From positions 1,302,001 to 1,366,000 of the forward strand of contig CAVXJN010000003.1 of the NCBI GenBank assembly GCA_963762165.1: a stretch of 64,000 nucleotides of DNA, given 5' to 3'. Positions 54,601 through 62,820 of the stretch are shown here, piece after piece. Below the pieces are notes generated by a model. That model had not been told where the DNA came from, made no database searches, and was given only the letters and a program-made list of their open reading frames with translations. The stretch comes from CAVXJN01 sp963762165 (GTDB lineage Bacteria > Pseudomonadota > Gammaproteobacteria > JASBUN01). The position numbers were made by a program, and so were the translations under genes. Numbering within the stretch: the stretch's first letter is position 1; each line of letters starts with the position of its first letter.

Positions 54601-55371
54601 TTAAACCGCGCAACAGCAAAGCAGAAACTCGATATCTTCCTGCAATGGCACTGCACGCTCTGCGAGAGATGGCAGTTGCAGGAAGCGAATGGTGAATCGA
54701 TGTTTGCCGCCGCTGATTTCGGGAAAGTAGTCGGCCTCGGTCGGCAAAGTCACCCGTAGAATCTGACACGGATTGTTTGGATCCATGGAGCGCTGAAAAA
54801 AACCCTGTTCAGCGAGCGCGCTTTTGGATACCGAACTCTCCCGGATCAAGCCGAGAATAATGGTAATCGCCTGGCGAAGCACGTCAAACGCCGACAGCCA
54901 CGTACTCAGATCGCGGATGCGGTCTTCGCTGGGGCCTTGCAGCCAGTGATGATAGCCCGGGAGGTCGAAATCGCACGTGCCCCCTGGGATCATCGACCGT
55001 TGCCGAATACTGTTTAGAAACTCGTTTTGTTTCAGTTCGTGACCCAGCGGCTGGCTGTTGGAGTACAGCCGGTCGATCAGCATATCCAACTCGTCGAGGA
55101 TCTCCGACAGACGACCACGATCAACATCCGGGTTTTGTTCCAGTCGGGCGAGACTGGCCGTGTGGCGTTCGAGTTCCTTGAGTACTTCCGTTTTGACGTC
55201 GTTACGCCCTAGCAGGTTCTGGATATCGAGGATCGTCTCCAGAGCCGCCTGGCTGTTCCAGACAGACGTACCGCGAACGAAAAATCCCGCTTGCTTGAAT
55301 AGATGTTCAAGGCGCAGGAAGGATCGTATGCGTTCATTGAGCGGTTGTTCGTATGTGACGGCGTTTTGCAC
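54601..55371 (-). CDS. zapD: Cell division protein ZapD
   Basis: ZapD cross-links FtsZ filaments. The 256-residue protein begins TYEQPLNERIRSFLRLEHLF and contains CDFDLPGYHHWLQ and LRESSVSKSALAEQGFFQ segments typical of the family (about 247 residues in E. coli). The GTG at 55371 is preferred; a longer frame to 55437 is not family-like. yacG follows after 18 bases. Confidence 0.93.
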   Translation of the reverse strand: MQNAVTYEQPLNERIRSFLRLEHLFKQAGFFVRGTSVWNSQAALETILDIQNLLGRNDVKTEVLKELERHTASLARLEQNPDVDRGRLSEILDELDMLIDRLYSNSQPLGHELKQNEFLNSIRQRSMIPGGTCDFDLPGYHHWLQGPSEDRIRDLSTWLSAFDVLRQAITIILGLIRESSVSKSALAEQGFFQRSMDPNNPCQILRVTLPTEADYFPEISGGKHRFTIRFLQLPSLAERAVPLQEDIEFLLCCCAV

Positions 55372-55443
55372 GAATGGCTGTTGTTTCGGGTGGCCCCGGA
55401 ATCCAACTATTGTCCACCACATCCCCGGAGGGCGCAACGCCGC

Positions 55444-56040
55444 TCACGAATGCGCCAGCGCCAAATAGCGGTGGTGTAAGATCTCCACCTGTGTTTCCAA
55501 GTGTTGCCTGTCGCCGTCATTGACGACGACATCGTCCGCGGCCGCCAGACGCTGCGAGCGCGTTGTTTGCGCTGCCATAATGCGTTCCACCTCGTCGGCG
55601 GATGCGCCATCCCGCGCCATTGACCTTTGACGTTGCAGACCGGGCGGGCAGTCAACGACCAGTATGCGGTCCACGGCGTGCTGTTGCTGTGCTTCCAACA
55701 GCAGCGGCATGACCAGTAAACAGTAGGGGGTCTCAGCGCGCTCCGCCTCGGCATGCATTTGCTCGATGATGACCGGGTGCAGGATGGTTTCCAAGGTCGC
55801 ACGAAGTTCCGGACTCGAGAACACCTTTTTCCGCATTGCGGCGCGATCAAGGGATCCGTCCGGGCGAAGAACCTCCGTGCCGAACGCATCGACGATCTGC
55901 ATCAGAGCGTGGCTTTCAGGCGCCACCGCCCGACGCGCGATTTGGTCGGCGTCGATGACCTTGACGCCCCGTTTGGCAAATAGCGCGGCAACCGTGGATT
56001 TACCGCTGCCGATGCCGCCCGTCAGTCCGACCTTGAACAT
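55444..56040 (-). CDS. coaE: Dephospho-CoA kinase CoaE
   Basis: CoaE makes the last step of coenzyme A synthesis. The 198-residue protein starts FKVGLTGGIGSGKST with the P-loop at residues 8-15, then DADQIAR and HPVIIEQM, and the lid LLLEAQQQHAVDRILVVDC. The ATG at 56040 gives the normal N-terminus; an upstream in-frame ATG adds 40 residues without similarity. Confidence 0.95.
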   Translation of the reverse strand: MFKVGLTGGIGSGKSTVAALFAKRGVKVIDADQIARRAVAPESHALMQIVDAFGTEVLRPDGSLDRAAMRKKVFSSPELRATLETILHPVIIEQMHAEAERAETPYCLLVMPLLLEAQQQHAVDRILVVDCPPGLQRQRSMARDGASADEVERIMAAQTTRSQRLAAADDVVVNDGDRQHLETQVEILHHRYLALAHS

Positions 56041-56209
56041 GGGCCTCCGAGAAGCTCGTCGGGGATATTTATGAGGGGGGAATGCGTCCCCGGAAAGAAT
56101 AGGGTAATCGATCGGTGCGCCGCAATCGGAACTCGCGAACGTACAGGTCGGCTGACACATTCCACGGAATTCGCGCTTTCAAGCGCGGCGCGGACTCGCC
56201 GGCACGCGT

Positions 56210-57086
56210 TCAGCGTTGCAGTCCGGATACCACCATGTAAGTGTCGATCAGTTGCGATCCCCAAATCAATGCAATCCAGCCGGCCGCCGCAAGATACGGC
56301 CCGAAGGGGATTGGTACCGTGCGGTCATGCCGGCGAATCAGCACCAGTGAAATGCCGACCACCGCCCCCACCACGGACGACAATATGACGATCAATGGCA
56401 GGTATTGCCAGCCGAGCCAAGCGCCAAGCACGGCGAGCAGCTTGAAATCGCCATAGCCCATGCCTTCCTTGCCGGTGAGCAGCTTGAAGCCCTGGAATAC
56501 CGCCCAGAGAACCAGATAGCCCAGCGCTGCGCCGATCACGCTTGCCTGCAGCGTCGTGAAGGAACTGCCCGTATTGATCAACAAGCCAAGCCACAGCAAA
56601 GGGAGCGTAATGGCATCGGGTAGCAGCTTATGATCGATATCGATGAACGCGAGACTGAGCAGCGACCAGGTCAAGACGAGTGCAGCGGCTGCTTGTAGCG
56701 TGAACCCGAAATGCCAGACCACCAAGGCCGATAGCAGGCCACTCAGCAGTTCGATCGAAGGATAACGTGCACTGATAGGCGTGCTGCACTGGCGGCAGCG
56801 GCCGCGTAACGCCAGATAACTGACTATCGGGATATTCTCACAGGGCGCCGATGGGGTGATCGCACACCGGGCAGCGTGAGCGCGGCGTGACAAGGTTAAA
56901 AGGCGCGACTGCCTCGTCGCGTTCCTGTCCGAGCATTTCCTGACATTGCTCAGTCCACTGTCGCTCCAACATCACCGGTAAGCGGTAGATCACCACGTTC
57001 AGGAAACTGCCGATCAACAACCCGAGTACGCCGGCAACTATGACCAGAAACATGCCCTCGCGCTGTAACAGCTCAATCAATGCCAT
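56210..57086 (-). CDS. pilD: Type IV prepilin leader peptidase/methyltransferase PilD (one frameshift in this sequence)
   Basis: PilD cleaves and N-methylates prepilins and pseudopilins. The first part (56838-57086) has the membrane helix and start of the zinc site, CPVCDHPIGAL; a +1 step near 56846 joins ENIPIVSYLALRGRCRQC, completing the four-Cys motif. The catalytic aspartates are in FIDIDHKLLPD and GYGDFKLLA. One extra base accounts for the shift. The start lies 13 bases after an intrinsic terminator following pilC. Confidence 0.88.
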
Positions 57087-57098
57087 CGGTTTGTTTCC

Positions 57099-57131
57099 AA
57101 AAAAAGGGGGCGGCGTCGTCGACGTCGCCCC
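57099..57131 (-). terminator. Intrinsic terminator after pilC
   Basis: Read on the minus strand, ggggcg and cgtc pair with gacg and cgccccc around a short loop (one mismatch), followed by C and TTTTTTT at 57105-57099. It is a textbook intrinsic terminator, 33 bases after the pilC stop and 13 before the pilD ATG. Confidence 0.8.
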
Positions 57132-57163
57132 GTAGCAAACACGCCTCGCAGGCGCGCTTATTG

Positions 57164-58385
57164 TTATACGACGGAGCCGAGCTTGAAAATCGGCAGGTAC
57201 ATCGCGATGACCAGGCCGCCCACCAGAACGCCGAGGATCGCCATGATCAACGGTTCCAGCAGACTGCTCATGGAGTCGACCGCGTCATTGACTTCCTGCT
57301 CGTAGAAGTCCGCGACCTTGGACAGCATTTCGTCCAGGGAGCCGGCCTCTTCACCAATGGCGACCATCTGCACCACCATGGGCGGAAACAGGTTGACGTC
57401 ACGCATCGCCGCCTGCAGCTGGCGGCCGGTGGAGACGTCTTCGCGCATGCGTATGACCGCTTCGGAGTAGACCTGGTTGCCGGTAGCGCCGGCAACCGAG
57501 GTCATGGCTTCCACCAGCGGAACACCGGCGGCGAACATGGTGGAAAGGGTGCGAGCGTAACGGGCAATGGCCGCTTTGTTGATGATGGCGCCGATAACGG
57601 GCATCTTCAGCGTCGCTTTGTCCAGGAATACCCTGAAACTTGCGTGATCGCTTCTTGGCTTGTACCGCGGCAACGACAGCGCCAATTACGATGCCGAATA
57701 CCGCCCACCAATAATCCTGCATGAAGCGGGACAGATTGATGACCATCTGCGTGAAAGCAGGTAGCGCGGCGCCGAATCCCTTGAACAGATCCTCAAACTG
57801 CGGAACAACATAGATCAGCAGGATTGCGGTCACAATAAATGCGACCACGATCACGGCGGTAGGGTAAAACAATGCCTTTTTGATCTTGGATTTTATCTCT
57901 TCGGTGCGTTCCTTGTACGTCGCAATCTTGTGCAGCAGTGATTCGAGCACGCCTGCATGTTCGCCGGCGCGCACGAGATTTACGAACAAGTCGTCGAAAA
58001 AGAACGGGTATTTCGCCAAAGCATCCGCCAGCGTGTTACCAGCTTCAATGTCTGCCTTGATCGCCAGCAGCATATCCCGCATACGCGGCTTTTCATGACT
58101 GCGGCCAATGATGTCGAATGACTGCACCAGCGGCACACCCGCCGACATCATGGTGGCCAATTGCCGACTGAAGATCGCGATATCCTTGGGCGTGATTTGC
58201 TTGCCCTTGCCGGACTCGAACAATGCAGATTTTTTCCGCACTTTTTTGGGATTGATTCCCTGGCGGCGTAGTTCGGCTTTGGCGGTGGCAAGGGTATTGC
58301 TCTTGACTTCGCCCTTAACCTTTGAGCCTCGGCGATCGAGCCCTTCCCAGGCGAACGAAGACAGTTTCAATGCTTTCTCGGCCAT
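57164..58385 (-). CDS. pilC: Type IV pilus inner-membrane platform protein PilC (one frameshift in this sequence)
   Basis: PilC is the polytopic platform of the type IV pilus machine. The N-terminal half reads to AVQAKKRSRKF; at about 57636 one extra base shifts the frame to RVFLDKATLKMPVIG and on to YLPIFKLGSVV. Two GspF/PilC repeats are present (FSRQLATMMSAGVPLVQS and YARTLSTMFAAGVPLVEA) with three membrane helices. Corrected length is about 406 residues, as expected. pilB lies 6 bases upstream. Confidence 0.9.
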
Positions 58386-58391
58386 GTCGGT

Positions 58392-60110
58392 TTAATCCTT
58401 GGTAACCCGATTGATCTCTTCCAGGCTGGTGATACCTTCAGCCACTTTATTCAATCCGGAACGGCGCAGATCCGGAATTCCTTCGGCAGCCGCTTGCTTG
58501 GCGAGTTGCATGGCGTTGCCGCCCTCCATAATGATGCGGCCCATTTCTTCCGACACCTGCATCACTTGGTAAATGCCCACGCGGCCCTTGTACCCGTTGG
58601 TGCATTGATCGCAGCCCACGGGCTTGTAGATGGTCACCTTGGGAATCTCTTCCTCGGTGAAGCCTTCCTTCAGCAGCGCTTCGTGGGGAATGTCGTCGTG
58701 GGGCTTTTTACAGTTGTTACACAGCCGCCGTGCCAATCGCTGGGCAATGATGAGATTCACCGCCGAGGCGATGTTATAGGGGGCCACCCCCATGTTCACC
58801 AAGCGGGAAAGCGTTTGCGGCGCGTCGTTGGTGTGCAACGTCGAGAGCACCAAGTGTCCGGTCTGGGCCGCTTTGATGGCGATTTCCGCGGTTTCCAGAT
58901 CTCGTATTTCACCGACCATGATGATGTCCGGATCCTGGCGCAAGAACGCGCGCAACGCTGCAGCGAAGGTCATCCCGGTCTTCGGATTCATGTTGACCTG
59001 GTTGATGCCCGGCAGGTTGATTTCGACCGGATCCTCCACCGTGGAGATGTTGCGATCGGTGGTATTGAGAATATTCAGCGCGGTGTACAGGGATACCGTC
59101 TTACCGCTACCGGTCGGGCCGGTAACCAGCACCATGCCGTATGGTTTATGGATCGCCTCCATGAACTGCTGCTTCTGCGATTCTTCGTAACCGAGAGCGT
59201 CGATACCCAACTTGGCGCTGGTGGGGTCGAGGATACGCAGTACGACCTTCTCTCCGAACAACGTCGGGCACGTATTGACACGGAAATCGATGGCGCGGTT
59301 CTTCGACAATGTCATCTTGATACGCCCGTCCTGGGGTACGCGGCGTTCGGCGATGTCCATGCGCGACATGACTTTGAGGCGCGCAACCACGCGAGTGGCG
59401 AGATTCACTGGCGGATTGGCCACTTCGTTCAGGATGCCGTCCTGGCGGAACCGAACACGGAATTTGTGCTCGTAGGGCTCGATATGAATATCCGAGGCAC
59501 CCTTGTTGATGGCGTCCAGCAGCACCTTATTGACGAAACGAACCACCGGCGTATCGTCGGCATCGGACTCGCTGACTGACTCCTGCCGATCAATGTCATC
59601 GCCGCCCTCGATGGAAAGGTTGTCCAGATCCTCATCGAGCATCTGGTCCATCGGCTGCTCATTGGCTTCCAGGGCACGGTCGATGGCTTTGGCAAGCTTG
59701 TCGTCTTCGACCAGGATCGGGTCGGTGTTGACCCCGGTATGAAATTTGATTTCATCAAGGGCCTGGAGATTGGTCGGGTCAGAGACTGCTACGTAGAGCC
59801 GGTTGCCGCGTTTGAACAGGGGCAGGGCATGATGCTGGCGGATCAGCTTTTCGTCCACCAGCTTGACCGGTGCGTGTTCCAGGTCCATGGCACTGATGTC
59901 GAGCACCGGAACGCCGAATTCCTGGGCGGCGGACCAGGCGATGGCCCGACTATTCGCGAGCTTGTTTTCGACCAAATAGGTGACGAAGGCGATTTTTTTC
60001 TTGCGCGCACTTTCGAGCGCCTGGGCAGCTTCGTGCTCAGTAATCAGCTCGTCTTGCACCAATCGGCGCGCAAGACCGCTAAGTGCGATTTGGGGGCTTG
60101 TAGTCGCCAT
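58392..60110 (-). CDS. pilB: Type IV pilus assembly ATPase PilB
   Basis: PilB powers pilus extension. The 572-residue protein has an MshEN-type N-terminal domain (about 10-145), an acidic linker (155-188), Walker A GPTGSGKT (331-338), the GEIRDLETAEIA Walker B region, and a zinc tetracysteine site (CNNC and CDQC) near residues 460-500. It heads the minus-strand pilB-pilC run. pilA is not in the window. Confidence 0.96.
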   Translation of the reverse strand: MATTSPQIALSGLARRLVQDELITEHEAAQALESARKKKIAFVTYLVENKLANSRAIAWSAAQEFGVPVLDISAMDLEHAPVKLVDEKLIRQHHALPLFKRGNRLYVAVSDPTNLQALDEIKFHTGVNTDPILVEDDKLAKAIDRALEANEQPMDQMLDEDLDNLSIEGGDDIDRQESVSESDADDTPVVRFVNKVLLDAINKGASDIHIEPYEHKFRVRFRQDGILNEVANPPVNLATRVVARLKVMSRMDIAERRVPQDGRIKMTLSKNRAIDFRVNTCPTLFGEKVVLRILDPTSAKLGIDALGYEESQKQQFMEAIHKPYGMVLVTGPTGSGKTVSLYTALNILNTTDRNISTVEDPVEINLPGINQVNMNPKTGMTFAAALRAFLRQDPDIIMVGEIRDLETAEIAIKAAQTGHLVLSTLHTNDAPQTLSRLVNMGVAPYNIASAVNLIIAQRLARRLCNNCKKPHDDIPHEALLKEGFTEEEIPKVTIYKPVGCDQCTNGYKGRVGIYQVMQVSEEMGRIIMEGGNAMQLAKQAAAEGIPDLRRSGLNKVAEGITSLEEINRVTKD

Positions 60111-60476
60111 CGTTGCTCCAAGTATTTCCTATCGTGAGCGCAAATTCCGTGATCAGGACCGCTAAACTAGGGTCTAATCAGGGCATTATGCCCGCCCTCG
60201 CCGGGGAAACGTACTTCCAGTTGCCGCTAATGAACCTACATATCGGCCGCCAACAGCGGAATTTAATGAAAGGGTTCTGTAGTCTGGGGGGCGCGCAACC
60301 TAGCGGGCCTCGGAAACCGCCATAAAGCTATTTTAAGTGACTGATTACGCGGCAGTTTGCCTGTGATGGTCTAGGGGGACTCCGTTCACATATTGTCGGC
60401 CACAGTGCAGCCAGATTTCACCCGGCGAATCAAAAGTGACAACTTATTCGGAGTACCCTCTCTACCGCGGCGTTCA
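60111..60476. other. 366-base intergenic region upstream of pilB, boundary to polysaccharide genes
   Basis: I see no gene, tRNA or repeat here. It contains a 13-base palindrome gggcattatgccc at 60181-60193, a possible operator in the pilB leader, and a G6 run near 60284. It marks the change from GC-rich core genes to the more AT-rich surface-polysaccharide genes. Confidence 0.6.
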
Positions 60477-61739
60477 TCAGTTAGTGGCAGTAACACGTGT
60501 TCTCTCAAATATATAAATTAGAAGCGCTGCGTTAATGCTGTAGGCGATGCTCGTTGAGAGCCCTATCCCATTTAGTCCTATCCACGGTACGAACGCTGCG
60601 TTGAGGGCAACATTAACTGGAACACAGACGAGCGCTACCAGAGTCATTGCGCTCTGTCTCCCTTCGGCGCTATGCGCCCGGGAATAGACCATTCCTACAA
60701 CTAAAGGCCCGGCACCAAGCAGGTAAAACGAAAGTAGTTCGGCCAAAGCTGATTTCGACGTGGCATCCAATCGCTGAATAGGATAAAGAACGTTCACAAT
60801 CAAGTTCGACATCGGAATGATACACGCTGTCAACGCCACAATTGCTATGCCGAACCGCGCACCGTAGCGGTGGACTTGCTTCGCGGGCAGTAGTCCCGTC
60901 TCTGCAGCGCTTTTGCTCATTGCCGTGTAAGCAAGTAGTAAAGGTCCGGCGGCGACCAATGGGAGGGCAGTCCACAGACGGCTCGCATATTCCACGAGCG
61001 ATACAGAACCAGTAGAAAGCTGTAGTGCAAAAATGTCGTCCACTACAAGGTTTGTCGCAAGTATTAGAGAGCCCGCGGCTTGGGCGAGTAATCCCCGAAA
61101 CGCCCATCGTTTCAGGATCGCGGGAACGGGTTTCTCCGGCGCGGTTGACGAGCGCTCAAGGGCCCGCGTGATCATCGCGAGCCATGCAAATCGGCCAATC
61201 TCCTGCGCGAGCAGTACGAACGCAAGGTTGTGTGCTGAGAGCGGCAACAGCAGGCATAACGGTATCGCCACTATCGCGCCGACAATCGGTCCCGAGGCTG
61301 CTGCTGTGTGTTTGCCCAAAGCATTTAAATTTCCCGCATGGAGCGCGGATAGCGCGGCGAGCGGGGGCAGGGCAGCTAGAGTCAGGATGAGTATCAAATC
61401 CAGGTTTGTAACAAAAAACGCGGCGACAAATGCTGTCAGCAGGGACAACGGTAGTAGTGATAACGTCGAATATTTCGCGATCAGCGTAACAAGACCCCGA
61501 CCGCACCCTGCGTGTATCGCTCGATGTACGGCAGGCATTACCACGGATTCCGCCGCACCCGCAGCGGCAGCCATTATCACCAGGAGGGGCGCCTGAATAA
61601 AAAGGACGGAGTCGGTAACTGGGGTCGCGCCGTACCGATTTCCAATAACAAGAAACAGGACGAGATAAGATGCCCTGGAGCCGAGAATCAATGCGGTGAT
61701 GCGAATGCCGGTAGTCACGCTAATCCGAATTCGATGCAA
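60477..61739 (-). CDS. Polysaccharide/lipid II-type flippase (MurJ/Wzx-like, MVF superfamily)
   Basis: The 420-residue protein is almost entirely hydrophobic with 12 or more predicted helices, in the manner of MOP-superfamily flippases (MurJ/Wzx). The phrase VFVPWIGLNGIGLSTSIAYSINAAL-like C-terminal helix (NAAFVPWIGLNGIGLSTSIAY) resembles the MVF pattern. A TTG at 61739 opens the frame; a GTG at 61718 just after the upstream stop is equally plausible. Context with a glycosyltransferase and an asparagine synthetase suggests export of a surface polysaccharide unit rather than lipid II. Confidence 0.7.
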   Translation of the reverse strand: MHRIRISVTTGIRITALILGSRASYLVLFLVIGNRYGATPVTDSVLFIQAPLLVIMAAAAGAAESVVMPAVHRAIHAGCGRGLVTLIAKYSTLSLLPLSLLTAFVAAFFVTNLDLILILTLAALPPLAALSALHAGNLNALGKHTAAASGPIVGAIVAIPLCLLLPLSAHNLAFVLLAQEIGRFAWLAMITRALERSSTAPEKPVPAILKRWAFRGLLAQAAGSLILATNLVVDDIFALQLSTGSVSLVEYASRLWTALPLVAAGPLLLAYTAMSKSAAETGLLPAKQVHRYGARFGIAIVALTACIIPMSNLIVNVLYPIQRLDATSKSALAELLSFYLLGAGPLVVGMVYSRAHSAEGRQSAMTLVALVCVPVNVALNAAFVPWIGLNGIGLSTSIAYSINAALLIYIFERTRVTATN

Positions 61740-62820
61740 GGATTAAGTCGGCAACTCGCGAGTTCCAGTCGAACCGAAATTTGCCTGCGAACTGATTTTG
61801 CTTTGATGCAATGTTCTCTGGCAATGTGGCGCGGCTTTGTTCAATTTTCACAATCCAACGGCGCCAGGTGTCAACCTCGCGTGGGGGTACGAGAAATTCC
61901 GGCGGCAGCATTTCGCGGTGTTCCGGTATATCGCTTGCGATGACAGGAATTCCCTCGCTAATCGCCTCGAGAACCGCGTTAGGCGATCCTTCATATAACG
62001 ATGGGAAAAGCAAAACATCTACCTTCTTCCACATCTTATCTCTTTCTACCCAGCCATGAAATTGGACGGTATTTTCAAGCGCTAGCTCGGTTGTTAAGCG
62101 CTGGAGCCGCACTTTGTGCGGCCCCTCCCCGAACATATGTAGTTCGCAGTTGTCTGCAGTGCCCAGGGACTGGAAAGCACGAACTATTGTTTCGTGATTT
62201 TTTTGCCGGTCAAACGTTCCTACGCATGCGAAGCGTACGGCCCCTGAAGGAGAAGGGGTTCTTGGTGGCGAAGCTTTGGCGATCTCATTTGGTAGAACGC
62301 CGGATTGTAGGGGCTTGAAGCGCGTGTGACGGCCTATGACACGGTCGCGCAATGCGCTGGATGCTCCGTATACCCGCGCTCCACGAAGCGCCATTCCTTC
62401 AAGGAGCAGGTCGACAGCAATTATCGAATTTGGGCGACCTTCCATTCGGTGATGAGAAATAGCATCGCCCCTGAGGAACAGGGTTAAGGGAATTCTCGCG
62501 AACGATCTAATGGGCTGAAGCAGGAGCGCGTAATTTGCGCCAAAACAAAAGAGATGCGTCGCACGAATTCGAATTCCTAGGTAGGCAAGCTGCAGAGGAG
62601 CGAGGAGATGGAAAATGCTCCAAAAAAGAAGATTATTGGAATATTTTATCGGCCACGGGAACCGATGGTGGTAGCAATTGCGATGCGTTAGCGGAAATCG
62701 TTCGAGAGATACGTAATGCACCTCACATCCCTTGTCCAGCAGTACTTGCATCGCCCGCACAAGCCTTTGGCAGAACCCTCCGGGTTTGAATCGGTAGTAG
62801 CAAGTGAGGACCCGGGTCAT
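61720..62820 (-). CDS. Glycosyltransferase family 4 protein
   Basis: The 366-residue protein starts MTRVLTCYYRFKPGGF at 62820, overlapping the upstream gene stop (ATGA). The C-terminal GT-B domain has RFACVGTFDRQKNHETIVRAF, HMFGEGPHKVRL, and the nucleotide-sugar ExxxxxxxE motif in LYEGSPNAVLEAISEGIPV. It is a retaining GT4 enzyme of unknown sugar specificity, probably adding to a surface polysaccharide. A longer in-frame extension overlaps the upstream gene and is not coding. Confidence 0.85.
   Translation of the reverse strand: MTRVLTCYYRFKPGGFCQRLVRAMQVLLDKGCEVHYVSLERFPLTHRNCYHHRFPWPIKYSNNLLFWSIFHLLAPLQLAYLGIRIRATHLFCFGANYALLLQPIRSFARIPLTLFLRGDAISHHRMEGRPNSIIAVDLLLEGMALRGARVYGASSALRDRVIGRHTRFKPLQSGVLPNEIAKASPPRTPSPSGAVRFACVGTFDRQKNHETIVRAFQSLGTADNCELHMFGEGPHKVRLQRLTTELALENTVQFHGWVERDKMWKKVDVLLFPSLYEGSPNAVLEAISEGIPVIASDIPEHREMLPPEFLVPPREVDTWRRWIVKIEQSRATLPENIASKQNQFAGKFRFDWNSRVADLILASNSD

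Noticed and set aside
58494..59579. A 361-codon open frame antisense to pilB
   Set aside because: It mirrors the pilB reading frame, has no domain signature and no own ribosome site.
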